64,000 nt of DNA from Labilibaculum euxinicum (lineage in GTDB: Bacteria > Bacteroidota > Bacteroidia > Bacteroidales > Marinifilaceae), in the NCBI RefSeq assembly GCF_009795715.1, contig NZ_WTCR01000004.1, positions 124,001-188,000 on the forward strand. Reading direction: 5' to 3'. A program made the translations under genes and the position numbers. Positions 41,343 to 50,682 of the stretch are shown here, one piece after another. The notes under the pieces were generated by a model. It ran no database searches, was not told the DNA's origin, and was given only the letters and a program-made list of their open reading frames with translations. Position 1 is the first letter of the stretch, and the number at the start of each line of letters is the position of its first letter.

Positions 41343-42092
41343 TTAAAATGTAATTGAACAGCTAAGACCAAGTTGCTTTGTATTGTAAAATGGTATCATC
41401 AGAGCAGTTTGTTTTCTGTTCTTTTTTCTGGTAAGTATTTTTTCATAAATCAGATAGGATATTTTTGTGCTTAGTATTCCAATTCCTGCTCCTGCAGCAA
41501 TATCAGTCACCCAATGTTTGTTATTCACAACTCTAAATATCCCAACTGAAGCTGCCATAGAATATCCCGCAATTCCATACCAAACTGAAACATCTTTATA
41601 TTCCTGCCAAAGGAGTTCTGCATTCACAAAAGCCATAGCAGTATGTCCCGACGGAAAAGATGTAAATCCGGAATGATCAGGCCTCTCCTCTTTGGCTGAA
41701 TATTTTAAAGTATTAACTACCGCTCCCATAATAAATAAAGAAGTTCCTTGTATTAACAACTGATTTGAAAAGCTGTGTTTTCCTTTTACTCCCAGTAAGT
41801 TATTCGCATAAACCACACCTGCCGGAGCATACTGCATAAAATCATCAATCGTAAAACGCCTGTCAATATTCTCGGCCACTTCCTCCTGAATCTCCTCATT
41901 AAAGATCTCAAAACCATTATTTTCAAAACCAATTATACCAACAGAGATTAGGGAAATAGGGATAATTGTTTTTTTAATGTTCAAGCCGTACTCATATTTA
42001 TCATCGGACTTTGCATTCAAAGAATCTATTGCCGAAGAGTTGGCCAGAACCTGAAGAGGAAGAAGAAAAATAATAAGGAAATAGAATCGCAT
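41343..42092 (-). CDS. PAP2-family phosphatase, exported
   Basis: A 249-residue protein with a signal peptide (residues 1-17, ending VLANS) and a PAP2 domain. The three signature motifs are KYSAKEERPD (about 129-138), FPSGHTAMAF (about 146-155), and RVVNNKHWVTDI (about 187-198), giving the catalytic His pair. Likely substrates are lipid phosphates such as undecaprenyl pyrophosphate or lipid A phosphate. It is the right neighbour of the island and lies divergently to another PAP2 gene. Confidence 0.9.
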   Translation of the reverse strand: MRFYFLIIFLLPLQVLANSSAIDSLNAKSDDKYEYGLNIKKTIIPISLISVGIIGFENNGFEIFNEEIQEEVAENIDRRFTIDDFMQYAPAGVVYANNLLGVKGKHSFSNQLLIQGTSLFIMGAVVNTLKYSAKEERPDHSGFTSFPSGHTAMAFVNAELLWQEYKDVSVWYGIAGYSMAASVGIFRVVNNKHWVTDIAAGAGIGILSTKISYLIYEKILTRKKNRKQTALMIPFYNTKQLGLSCSITF

Positions 42093-42480
42093 AATTCTTT
42101 TATAATTTAGGTTAATGAATCCTTCTACTCCAACTCAACTATTTTAAGAGTGCAGATTCCAATTGCTCAATTTAGGAACTAAATGTAATCCAAAAATCTA
42201 AAGAAAGATTGAAGCTTATCTTATTCCTACAGTCGTATTTTTCATCCAAGCATCTGGAAATTACTTGTTTATTTGGAACCAAACAAAATGACAGAAAATA
42301 AATTAGATAGAAAAAAGTAATTTCAAGTTAGATTATTTAACAAATAAAAACAATAACTTGTATGTAAATAAATGCATTTCAAGCCATGTTCGTTTGAATA
42401 AAAACGAAAAACTTGTGCAATTGCTACTTCAATAACGCTAACAAACAGCTTATATCATAAGTAGAAAAACACTTTATCTT
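42093..42480. other. Divergent intergenic region between two PAP2 genes
   Basis: 388 nt of AT-rich sequence that must hold both promoters. I see no repeat, RNA gene or consensus promoter pair that I can support. Confidence 0.4.
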
Positions 42481-43212
42481 ATGAGGATTATTTCAAAACA
42501 GCTAATTTACAGCATGCTTATTTTCTGCCTCTTACTTGTATCCGGAGGCTATATTCTATTGGCCTTTTCCGAAATTGAATTCTCCTTATTTATTAATGCG
42601 CTCCATACTCCTTTTCTCGATCAGTTTTTTTTCTGGATCACCCTGCTTGGAGATGGCAGCTTTCTTCTGGTTCTTGCCTTTGTTTTCCTTTTCAAAAAAT
42701 ACTATTACGCAATACTTAGCGTGCTGCTATTGATATCCTCAGGTCTGATTTCCTATCTGTTTAAAAAAATGATATTTGTAAATTCAATGCGGCCATTGTT
42801 TTACTTGTCGAAAAGTGAAATTCACATCCCCGAAGGAATTCATTTTTACTATAAAAATTCATTCCCTTCGGGTCATGCAATGACCGTATTTGCTGCAACC
42901 ACCCTAATCATCTGGATTTATCGGAAATTCCTTCTTAGTTACATGTCCTTAACCATAGCAAGTCTGGTTTGTATCTCACGAGTCTATCTTTTGCAGCATT
43001 TTTTTATCGATGTGTATTTTGGGGCTATTCTGGGTGTTCTTGAATCGGCTCTTTTCATTTGGATAGTAGAAACCAAATTAAACCGGCTTCAAAACACCAA
43101 ATTAAATTCATCCTTATATTCATTTCTTATCACAAAAACTAAAATTCCATTGCCATCCATAAATCCTAAAAGTAATGAGAAGCTTCCTTATAAGTATCCA
43201 CCCAAAAATTAA
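42481..43212 (+). CDS. PAP2-family membrane phosphatase
   Basis: A 243-residue integral membrane protein with about six helices. PAP2 motifs are KKMIFVNSMRP (motif 1, with Lys and Arg-Pro), FPSGHAMTVFA (motif 2) and SRVYLLQHFFIDVYFG (motif 3 with the catalytic His). It begins an operon with two glycosyltransferases; the GT39 gene overlaps its 3' end by 38 nt. Together they suggest remodelling of lipid A or of an undecaprenyl-linked glycan, where the phosphatase removes a phosphate before sugar addition. Confidence 0.9.
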   Translation: MRIISKQLIYSMLIFCLLLVSGGYILLAFSEIEFSLFINALHTPFLDQFFFWITLLGDGSFLLVLAFVFLFKKYYYAILSVLLLISSGLISYLFKKMIFVNSMRPLFYLSKSEIHIPEGIHFYYKNSFPSGHAMTVFAATTLIIWIYRKFLLSYMSLTIASLVCISRVYLLQHFFIDVYFGAILGVLESALFIWIVETKLNRLQNTKLNSSLYSFLITKTKIPLPSINPKSNEKLPYKYPPKN

Positions 43213-44758
43213 AATCCCTGTTCTTATTCTGCTTTTGTATGTTATTGTTGCAACAGCTGGAATTAGCGGCTCAATTTATATTTTAGACGAGGCCAAAAAT
43301 GCTGAGTGTGCCCGCGAAATGATGGAAAGCGGAAATTATATTGTTCCCGGGTTCAATTATGAATTGCGCACCGATAAACCTCCGCTACACTACTTTTTCA
43401 TGCTTTTATCGTACAAAATTTTTGGTGTTTCATCCTGGTCAGCACGTTTTTTTTCGATCGTTTTTGGAGCCTTAAGCTTACTAATCACATACTTTTTTGT
43501 GAAAAAATGGCTGGGCATTAAATCAGCCTACTTCAGTTCATTGGTTCTGATATCTTCCCTTCATTTTGGAGTTTTCTTTCACATGGCAGTACCCGATCCG
43601 TACCTCCTGTTTTTCTTTACCGCTTCCTTATTCCTGTTTTTTGAATCTCTTCAGGAAAAAAACAGATTTACTGCAATGGGCATGTATATTTGCTTGGCTC
43701 TGGGCGCTTTATCGAAAGGCCCTATTGCGGTTTTACTGCCCGTATTCATTATGCTCCTCTATTTACTGCTCAGCAAAAAATTACAATTCTCTACTATTTG
43801 GGGATTAAAACCCATATCCGGACTTCTCATTTTTGCTGCAATAGCTTTACCCTGGTACCTTTTGGTCCATCGGGAAACTCATGGAGAATGGACGTATGGA
43901 TTTTTCTTTGAACACAATCTGGAACGCTTTGCCAGCACCAAAGAAGGTCATGGAGGAAGCTTTTTAATGGCATCTGGTTTTGTACTGATGGGTTTGTTTC
44001 CTTTTTCAATATTTCTGGTTCGTGCCCTATCGCATGCTTATCGAAATAAAAAGAAGGATGTATTGCTGTTTGCTCTTGTTGCCGGACTTACAGTCACCCT
44101 GTTTTTTAGTCTGTCGTCAACTCGATTGCCAAACTATACTGCACCTGCCTACCCGTTTTTTGCAATTCTTATTAGTTCTTTGCTCGCCAAACAAAAACAG
44201 CCTGTATACAGGTGGGAGCTCATTGTGCTGTTTATTGTTGCCATTCTGATTGTTACAGCAGGTTATTTCGCTCTTAATATTGAGAAACAATACACTTTTT
44301 TAAAACCACAACTATTACTGCTTTTGCCCGGAATCATTGGAGCTGTATTTGCTTTGAAACTCCATAAAAAAAGAGCGTTAAATTTCACGATTCATCTAAT
44401 CAGCTATTCTTTTATTCTTCTCTCCTTTTTCCTTTCGGAGATTGTTTTTTTTCAAATTGCCAAACAAAACCCGGTCACCCTGTCGCTGCCATACATCAAT
44501 AAAGATGAACCCATTGCCTGCTATAAAAAATTCAATCCTTCCTATCCTTTTTATCTAAAGCAAAAAATTATAAAGCTGGAAAGTATTGAAAGCATTAAAG
44601 ATTTCCTGCAGAATCATCCTAATGCTTGTGTTATCAGTACAAGTAAAAGTCTGCAGGATGCAAACTACTCTGAATTTGCCGTAAAAATATTTGAACAAAA
44701 AGATGTTTTCGAGAACAGAACCACTGTACTCTTAAAGAATAAACTCACAAAGAACTAA
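43175..44758 (+). CDS. GT39-family membrane glycosyltransferase, ArnT-like
   Basis: A 527-residue polytopic membrane protein with about 12 helices in the N-terminal 400 residues and a periplasmic C-terminal domain. The first periplasmic loop has LDEAKNAECAREM and LRTDKPPLHYF, the acidic and DKPPL motifs of ArnT/PMT enzymes. It probably transfers a sugar from an undecaprenyl-phosphate donor made by the next gene (4 nt away) to an envelope acceptor. The ATG chosen overlaps the PAP2 gene; a later start is possible. Confidence 0.87.
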   Translation: MRSFLISIHPKIKIPVLILLLYVIVATAGISGSIYILDEAKNAECAREMMESGNYIVPGFNYELRTDKPPLHYFFMLLSYKIFGVSSWSARFFSIVFGALSLLITYFFVKKWLGIKSAYFSSLVLISSLHFGVFFHMAVPDPYLLFFFTASLFLFFESLQEKNRFTAMGMYICLALGALSKGPIAVLLPVFIMLLYLLLSKKLQFSTIWGLKPISGLLIFAAIALPWYLLVHRETHGEWTYGFFFEHNLERFASTKEGHGGSFLMASGFVLMGLFPFSIFLVRALSHAYRNKKKDVLLFALVAGLTVTLFFSLSSTRLPNYTAPAYPFFAILISSLLAKQKQPVYRWELIVLFIVAILIVTAGYFALNIEKQYTFLKPQLLLLLPGIIGAVFALKLHKKRALNFTIHLISYSFILLSFFLSEIVFFQIAKQNPVTLSLPYINKDEPIACYKKFNPSYPFYLKQKIIKLESIESIKDFLQNHPNACVISTSKSLQDANYSEFAVKIFEQKDVFENRTTVLLKNKLTKN

Positions 44759-44762
44759 AAGC

Positions 44763-45716
44763 ATGAAAAAACTCAGTCTTGTTATCTGTGTTTACAATGA
44801 AGAACTAAATATTGCTCCTTTAAGCGAGAAAATTATTCAATCATTAACCGATTACGAATATGAAGTTATTTTCGTAGATGACGGCTCAACAGATGCAACC
44901 CGAAACAACATTCTGAATATTAATGATGAACGCTTTGTAATGGTTCAACTTCGAAAAAATTACGGACAAAGCTCAGCATTGGCGGCCGGAATTTCGGTGG
45001 CCACGGGAGAATACATTGTCACCCTTGACGGGGATTTGCAAAACGATCCGGCAGATATTCCCATGATGGTGCAATTGGCCGAATACGGAGACTGGGATTT
45101 GGTAGCAGGAATTCGAAGCAATAGAAAAGATGGCTTGCTTTTGCGTTTAATTCCCAGCAAAATTGCCAATTACCTAATTCGTTTGTTCACTAAAGTGAAT
45201 ATAAAGGACTATGGCTGTACGCTTAAAGTTTACAGAAATGAAATTGCCAAAGAACTTGGACTTTATGGAGAACTGCACCGGTTTATTCCTATTCTTGCCA
45301 GCTCGAACGGGGCAAGTATTACTCAACTACCGGTGAAGCATCATGCCCGGCAATTTGGAAAAACAAAGTACAATTTATCAAGAACCTTTAAAGTTGCAAG
45401 CGATCTTATTTTAATGGTTTTTCTTACCAGATACATGCAAAAACCCATGCATATTTTCGGCGGTTTGGGCATTCTGATATTTACAATCGGAGCCATTCTA
45501 AATATTTATTTGTTAAGCCTTAAAATAATGGGAGAAGACATTTGGGGGAAACCCATCCTTATTTTAGCCTTGCTTATGGTGCTTGGGGGAATTCAACTGA
45601 TTACCATTGGTATCATATCCGAAATACAAATGCGGACCTACTACGAATCGCAGCAAAAAAGTCCCTTTAAAATTAAAAGAATCGTTTCAAGCAAAGCAAA
45701 TTCGCTTGTAAAATAG
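44763..45716 (+). CDS. GT2 polyprenyl-phosphate glycosyltransferase, ArnC/GtrB-like
   Basis: A 317-residue protein with an N-terminal GT-A domain (VICVYNEELN, VDDGSTD, LDGDLQNDP) and two C-terminal membrane helices (about 232-252 and 265-290). Enzymes of this type make undecaprenyl-phosphate sugars on the cytosolic face, which a GT39 enzyme then uses. Its pairing with the PAP2 and GT39 genes makes a complete three-gene sugar-modification unit. Confidence 0.9.
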   Translation: MKKLSLVICVYNEELNIAPLSEKIIQSLTDYEYEVIFVDDGSTDATRNNILNINDERFVMVQLRKNYGQSSALAAGISVATGEYIVTLDGDLQNDPADIPMMVQLAEYGDWDLVAGIRSNRKDGLLLRLIPSKIANYLIRLFTKVNIKDYGCTLKVYRNEIAKELGLYGELHRFIPILASSNGASITQLPVKHHARQFGKTKYNLSRTFKVASDLILMVFLTRYMQKPMHIFGGLGILIFTIGAILNIYLLSLKIMGEDIWGKPILILALLMVLGGIQLITIGIISEIQMRTYYESQQKSPFKIKRIVSSKANSLVK

Positions 45717-45732
45717 AAAGAGAACAAAAAAA

Positions 45733-45936
45733 ATGACACCATTATATGAACACTCTCACCAAAATGCCTGTAAACACTATCCCCCAGGCATGTACCACCC
45801 TCCAATTGGCCTAGGTGCCCCTTCCATTGGCAAATTCTTCTCTTCAATTGGCATTGCCCCCTCTTTTTTTGCGAAAACTTTTAGTTCCCTGTTGGCTCTT
45901 ACCATTTTTATATTTTCTAATTTTACATTTTCCTAA
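45733..45936 (+). CDS. Doubtful small ORF between GT2 and the PPC lipoprotein
   Basis: A 67-residue ORF starting 16 nt after the GT2 stop. It has a His/Pro-rich first part (HYPPGMYHPPIGLGAPSIG) and a hydrophobic end that could be one membrane helix. The AAAAAA-rich sequence before its ATG could serve as a Bacteroidota-type ribosome site. Its product matches nothing I know, and it may be noncoding spacer. Confidence 0.25.
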   Translation: MTPLYEHSHQNACKHYPPGMYHPPIGLGAPSIGKFFSSIGIAPSFFAKTFSSLLALTIFIFSNFTFS

Positions 45937-45940
45937 AAAT

Positions 45941-46417
45941 ATGTCTATGTTGAAATTAAATGCCTTTATCCTTCTTGCAGGTTTTATCAGTTTGGTTTCC
46001 TGCCAGCAAAATAATGTTGAAATGTATGCCCTGCGCTTAAAACCGGGGATGGATCTGAAACAGGAAATGGCACAATTTGTTGAAACCAATCAGCTGCAAT
46101 CGGCATCGGTTTCTACTTGTGTGGGAAGTTTGAGAGAACTGATTATTCGGCCGGCAAATCAGAAAGAGCTTTTGCATTTAAAGGGTCATTACGAAATTGT
46201 TTCTTTGACCGGAACATTTGCAGACCATGGTAAAAACAATCATATTCATATCTCGGTATCGGATAGCACAGGCAATACGATTGGTGGTCATCTGGTAGAT
46301 GGCAATATCATTTACACGACTGCAGAAATCGTGCTTCTCAATAATAAAGGCCTGAATTTTACACGTGTTGTTGATCCTGAAACAACATTTTACGAATTAG
46401 AAGTTGTGGGAAACTAA
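45941..46417 (+). CDS. PPC (DUF296) domain lipoprotein
   Basis: The start is set at 45941 (MSMLKLNAFILLAG), because this gives a clean lipobox ending LVSC; an in-frame ATG at 45815 would add an unrelated hydrophobic stretch. The 158-residue product has a PPC/DUF296 fold: YALRLKPGMDLKQEMAQFVE, SASVSTCVGSLRE, YEIVSLTGTFA and HIHISVSDSTGNTIGGHLVDG. In plants this domain joins AT-hooks; bacterial stand-alone forms trimerise and are of unknown role. A lipidated form is unusual. Confidence 0.8.
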   Translation: MSMLKLNAFILLAGFISLVSCQQNNVEMYALRLKPGMDLKQEMAQFVETNQLQSASVSTCVGSLRELIIRPANQKELLHLKGHYEIVSLTGTFADHGKNNHIHISVSDSTGNTIGGHLVDGNIIYTTAEIVLLNNKGLNFTRVVDPETTFYELEVVGN

Positions 46418-46606
46418 TACCGAATTAAGATCAAAACTCATCTTATAAAATAGTGATTAGAATCAAGTCATACCCTGACCAAAAAGGCTTGCATACAGTG
46501 TTAATCACCATGTGACGGCATGGATTTCCCAACAAATTTTTCAGCATACCGATCTTATTGGTATCTTCATGTCAGATAACAAAAAAAGTTTTTAAAAATA
46601 GTTACA

Positions 46607-47068
46607 ATGAAAGGAATACAGGATTACTATCCGGACCATTTTGCGCATTGTTACGGTTGCGGCAGGTTAAATGAACACGGACATCAGATTAAAACTTTTT
46701 GGGAGGGTGAAGGAACGCTTACCCGCTTTGTGCCCAAAGAATATCACACGGCTATTCCCGGTTTTGTATACGGCGGACTGCTGGCCTCGCTGATAGATTG
46801 CCACGGAACCGGCTCAGCGGCATTGGCCTTGGCTAAAGCACAGGGAATTGAGCTTTCGGAAACCAACGCTCCCCGTTGCGTTACGGCCTCGTTGCAGGTA
46901 AAATATTTAAAACCCACACCCATTGGCGGCGAAATAGTAATTAAAGGGAAAATTAAGGAAGTTGGGGCGCGAAAAGTAATTGTGGAAGCGGAACTGTTTG
47001 CAAACGGGGTGCTTTGCGTAGTTGGCGAGGTTGTTTCAGTTTTAGTTCCCGATCATTTTGGGCAGTAA
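46607..47068 (+). CDS. PaaI-family hotdog thioesterase
   Basis: A 153-residue protein. YGCGRLNEHG (about 16-25) is common in this subgroup; the hotdog helix carries PGFVYGGLLASLIDCHGTGSAALA (about 51-74) with the active-site Gly and Asp region; VKYLKPTPIGGEI and the VVGEVVSVLV strand complete the fold. It hydrolyses acyl-CoA, substrate unknown. The gene has a noticeably higher GC content than its neighbours, which may hint at transfer. Confidence 0.82.
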   Translation: MKGIQDYYPDHFAHCYGCGRLNEHGHQIKTFWEGEGTLTRFVPKEYHTAIPGFVYGGLLASLIDCHGTGSAALALAKAQGIELSETNAPRCVTASLQVKYLKPTPIGGEIVIKGKIKEVGARKVIVEAELFANGVLCVVGEVVSVLVPDHFGQ

Positions 47069-47207
47069 AAAATACTGTCCGAAAAGAAACTTTTTAACAG
47101 GGAGTTTAAAATCGTATTGCTAAACAAATTTTGAACAGGCTGATAAGCAAGCTGATTACAGTTTAAATTTTTTCGAAAAAGCAGGGATGACTGCAAGGCA
47201 TAAAATC

Positions 47208-47223
47208 ACGCTTTTAAAAGCGT
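47208..47223. repeat. 16-bp perfect palindrome ACGCTTTTAAAAGCGT
   Basis: Lies between the convergent thioesterase (+) and GT39 (-) genes. With almost no loop it is a poor terminator and may be a protein-binding site. Confidence 0.4.
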
Positions 47224-47262
47224 TTAATAGATTCATCCGCCTAATAAAACTGAGCCAAAGAG

Positions 47263-48834
47263 TTAGTAGTGACTGTTGTTCTCCTCAAATCCCTTGAAAT
47301 CTTTTAAAACATAGATATTGAAATTATTGATTTCTGTTCCGCGATAGAGAGTTTTTCGGGTAGTAAAGGAGCCCATCTCCTCAAAACTATCTTTTAATTT
47401 GTCCTTTATTGGTGTTGTACTGATGAAAATTCCATAATATTTTTTGTTGACAAACTGTTCCAGTCCCGGCCAAAGGCTGAATTGATTCATGCGGTTGTTG
47501 TAATTTAAAAAATAAGTTGCTGGTTGTTCTTCAAGATAAAATTGCATCTCGGAGCTAATGTGATAGTTATTCGAAAATACAAAACAGTTCGTAGAAGGAA
47601 TCCTTCTTTTCAATGAATCAACATGTTGGGCAAGGCTTTTCCAGCCTGCTAACCTACTTGTCGGATCGAATTTAACGGGGATGATTTTCTGAATTTCCAC
47701 TTTATCAAGAACGGATAGATTGGTAATGAGTAACACCAGCATAAAAGTTGCTGCAGCACCCGCCCCTAATCTGCCGGTTTTTTTTCCCGTTACAGCCCAA
47801 TGAGCCAAAGCAACCGGAATTGTGGCGTAGGCAAACATGGGCCAGTTTACTTCAACGCCCGATCTTCTGACGAATGCAATGGGCATAAAAACAAAGAATA
47901 CCATGATACCCGGAAGGATAAGATATACCATTTCATCTGAAAGCTGCTTATGGATCCATGATTTTAGGATTTTAATATAAAAACCTATAAAGAATGGAGA
48001 TAAAATGACAATCTGCCCGAAAATATATTCCAAAAAATTAAAAGCCAGCTTCTCTATTTGGACAGCTTCTTTCGTATTTCCCGCAAGATATTGAACGTGA
48101 CGCAGACCTACAAAGTCATTTTTTATATTCCAAATAACAACAGGCAAAAAAAACAGTAAGCCTATACTCACTCCAACATAGAGCTTTCGGCTTCGAAAAA
48201 CATGAGAATGACTTCGCAATAAAAATACAAATAAACAAGGCAGTATTAAAAGAATGGAATACTTTGAAATGATGCCCAACCCAAGGCAGATGCCAAAATA
48301 AATCCAATTTTTCATGAAATTGTTATTTACAGCTCTCCAAAATAAAAAAAGAGAGAGAAGCCAAAACAGCAGAAGAGGGCTATCGGTTGTAAAGAAAGAT
48401 GAGGGAAGCCAAATAAAGGGCAGAACATAACTTAGAAAAGATGCGATTGCGGCTGTCCTGCGATTGTGAAAGAGTTCCAAAGTAAGATAATAGCAAGTCA
48501 TTGCAATGCCGAATCCAATAAGAATGGCATTGATCCGAATGCCTAAAGGAGTATTCCCCAAAAGTGAAGTGGAGAACCAGTTTAAATAAGCTATTAAAGG
48601 TGGTTTGGAGTAGTAGGACAGCTGCAGATGACGAGACCAGATCCAATATTGTGCTTCTTCTGAATAAATTTCCAAAGAACTCAACTGCACGTATAAAATC
48701 CTGAGTATGACTATTAAAAGGTGAAAGGCAAGCAGGATGGTGAATCTGGAATATACCGCATCACGTAAAATTGAGCATTTCTCCTCAATAAATTCAAATA
48801 AAAAAGAAATACCAAATCGTGAATGCCCAGCCAT
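47263..48834 (-). CDS. GT39-family membrane glycosyltransferase, second copy
   Basis: A 523-residue polytopic membrane protein of the ArnT/PMT_2 type. The first loop contains EEAQYWIWSRHLQLSYYSKPPLIAYLNW, with the acidic pair and the YSKPPL motif that fits PMT_2 enzymes. About 10 helices fill residues 25-390 and the C-terminal part (about 400-520) is a periplasmic domain. Another GT39 is at 43175; this one has no GT2 partner nearby. The start ATG at 48834 is near a cluster of basic residues, and a shorter start around residue 33 is possible. Confidence 0.85.
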   Translation of the reverse strand: MAGHSRFGISFLFEFIEEKCSILRDAVYSRFTILLAFHLLIVILRILYVQLSSLEIYSEEAQYWIWSRHLQLSYYSKPPLIAYLNWFSTSLLGNTPLGIRINAILIGFGIAMTCYYLTLELFHNRRTAAIASFLSYVLPFIWLPSSFFTTDSPLLLFWLLSLFLFWRAVNNNFMKNWIYFGICLGLGIISKYSILLILPCLFVFLLRSHSHVFRSRKLYVGVSIGLLFFLPVVIWNIKNDFVGLRHVQYLAGNTKEAVQIEKLAFNFLEYIFGQIVILSPFFIGFYIKILKSWIHKQLSDEMVYLILPGIMVFFVFMPIAFVRRSGVEVNWPMFAYATIPVALAHWAVTGKKTGRLGAGAAATFMLVLLITNLSVLDKVEIQKIIPVKFDPTSRLAGWKSLAQHVDSLKRRIPSTNCFVFSNNYHISSEMQFYLEEQPATYFLNYNNRMNQFSLWPGLEQFVNKKYYGIFISTTPIKDKLKDSFEEMGSFTTRKTLYRGTEINNFNIYVLKDFKGFEENNSHY

Positions 48835-49107
48835 AAATTAAGAATATGAATTCAACGATGAAGATCTGGACATTTATTACAAAAAATCCAGTATATCAGT
48901 CTAATATACAACATTCCATATAAGTGAGACAGACATTTTTTACCTGTTTCCATAAAAAAAATGGTGCAGGTCGAAAATGCAATTGTTCTAATAGTACTTT
49001 ATCTTTTAGAGGGAAATTTTTATGTTTCTATTGTATAGTTCTGCAAAACTTTATCCTATGCTTGCAATACCAAATTAACATCAAAAGCAATCTTATATAT
49101 ACAGAAA
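48835..49107. other. Upstream region of the GT39 gene
   Basis: AT-rich spacer that should contain the promoter of the - strand GT39 gene. I see no RNA gene or repeat in it. The rest of the gap (49108-49308) holds a long hairpin at 49110-49153 and nothing else I can name. Confidence 0.4.
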
Positions 49108-49109
49108 AT

Positions 49110-49153
49110 AAGCTTGCTGCTATTTGTGATGCAACACAAATACCAGCAAGCTT
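49110..49153. terminator. Long two-part hairpin after the TolC gene
   Basis: AAGCTTGCTG and CAGCAAGCTT form a perfect 10-bp outer stem; inside, ATTTGTG and CACAAAT form a further 7-bp stem with a short loop. T-rich sequence follows on both strands. It lies about 150 nt past the stop of the TolC-like gene on the - strand and probably ends the efflux operon. Confidence 0.65.
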
Positions 49154-49308
49154 TTAATCGTTTAAATCTTTTCGGAAAAATCGGGATCATTCCTTGGTAC
49201 AAATGGCAGGTTGAGCTTCACGAAACACCACATTAAAAAAATGGATTCTTCGGCTTTGCTTAGAATGACAATTCCCTGTTTTTGTAAGACTGTTTACATC
49301 CGCAGTAT

Positions 49309-50607
49309 TTATTTCGTCTGTTCGCTTAAAATTCCACCCGTCATTCGTACCAATGCTGTTCTCGATTGAATCAGATTAAAAATAGCATTCACTCTTGACA
49401 AAGCCACATTCTGATAGGTGATCTGAATGTCCCGGTAGTTGAACGAATTGATGCTGCCAGACTCATATTTATCCTTTGAAATGCTGAGGTTGAGTTCTGC
49501 TGCCGCTAAATTCTCCTCGGCAAGCTGATACAGTTCTTTCCGCACTTCATACAACTCAAATTGCTGAGCCAGTAAATTCGTCAAAGAATGTTTTACATCT
49601 TCCGTTTCAACCTTTCCTATTTCTTCCTGAATTTTTGCAATCTGCATGGCTCTTCGATTCGAATTTCCATTAAAAATCATGAAATTCAAGCTCACATTGG
49701 CATAAAAATTATGCGAATCAGCAGTTGAAGCAGGCAGACCATCCAATTTCGTTCTTACTGAATTTCCCTGCACACCGGCACCCAATGAAACACGGGGATA
49801 ATAATTGCTTCGTGCCATATCTACATCCCTTTTCAGCAACATTTCCTGTATGTATCTGTTTTTAAGAGTATTGTTTCCCGAAAGCATTTTATCCAGCAAT
49901 GCTGCCATCTGAAATTCTTCACTTACGGGTAAGAACTCATCTGCGAAAGTATAGGTTTCGCTCTCTTTAACACCCAGAAGAAAATTTAAATCCCGAACAG
50001 CATTGTTGAAATTCACTTCCTGAATCAGGAAGGAGGAACGATCCTGCAACCATGCATTTTGCGCCTGTAAAACATCATAGGTAACCGAACTTCCCAGCTC
50101 TTTTCCAACTTTTACTTTCTCGTATCGATCGGAAGATAACTGCATGATTCTTTGGTTCACCTCCATGCGCTCTTTCTCTAACAATACCTTATAATAGGAA
50201 AGAATGATCAGTTCTATTTTGTTTTCGACAGCAATTATGGTGTTTCCTTTTGACAACTGAGCCAGATCATCGAATTTATCTTTTCGAATTTGTACCGCAA
50301 ACCCATCAAATAAAGTCCAGTTTACATCCAAAGAAGGAATTAAACTGTTTCTCATGAAATCCTTTTCTTCGTTATAATCTTTTGTATTCCGATACCCAAG
50401 ATTAAATTCAAGGCTGGGATAAGCTCCGGCATTTCCCCAGGTATTATTCAATTCAGATACCTTTTCTGATTTTCGATAAATCTTTAACTGATAATTGTTT
50501 TCCAATCCCACCTCGATGGCTTTGGACAAACTTAGTTCTTTCTGTGCCTGCACAATAAACTGACTGCACAAAATGAAGACTATGAATAATGATACTTTTC
50601 TGATCAT
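49309..50607 (-). CDS. TolC-family outer-membrane efflux protein
   Basis: A 432-residue protein with a signal peptide (residues 1-21, ending IVQAQ) and the two internally repeated long-helix OEP domains of TolC (about 25-215 and 235-430). It forms the outer-membrane duct of the RND pump encoded just upstream (gap 75 nt). The cognate substrate is unknown. Confidence 0.9.
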   Translation of the reverse strand: MIRKVSLFIVFILCSQFIVQAQKELSLSKAIEVGLENNYQLKIYRKSEKVSELNNTWGNAGAYPSLEFNLGYRNTKDYNEEKDFMRNSLIPSLDVNWTLFDGFAVQIRKDKFDDLAQLSKGNTIIAVENKIELIILSYYKVLLEKERMEVNQRIMQLSSDRYEKVKVGKELGSSVTYDVLQAQNAWLQDRSSFLIQEVNFNNAVRDLNFLLGVKESETYTFADEFLPVSEEFQMAALLDKMLSGNNTLKNRYIQEMLLKRDVDMARSNYYPRVSLGAGVQGNSVRTKLDGLPASTADSHNFYANVSLNFMIFNGNSNRRAMQIAKIQEEIGKVETEDVKHSLTNLLAQQFELYEVRKELYQLAEENLAAAELNLSISKDKYESGSINSFNYRDIQITYQNVALSRVNAIFNLIQSRTALVRMTGGILSEQTK

Positions 50608-50682
50608 TTGTTTTGTTCTTTATTTGACCCCCGAACCCCGGATCATAATCCGGGGTAATTTATACAGGGCGATTCATATTTT

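Noticed and set aside
45815-46417. Longer frame of the PPC lipoprotein from 45815
   Set aside because: The first 42 residues are an unrelated hydrophobic stretch; the ATG at 45941 gives a clean lipoprotein signal.
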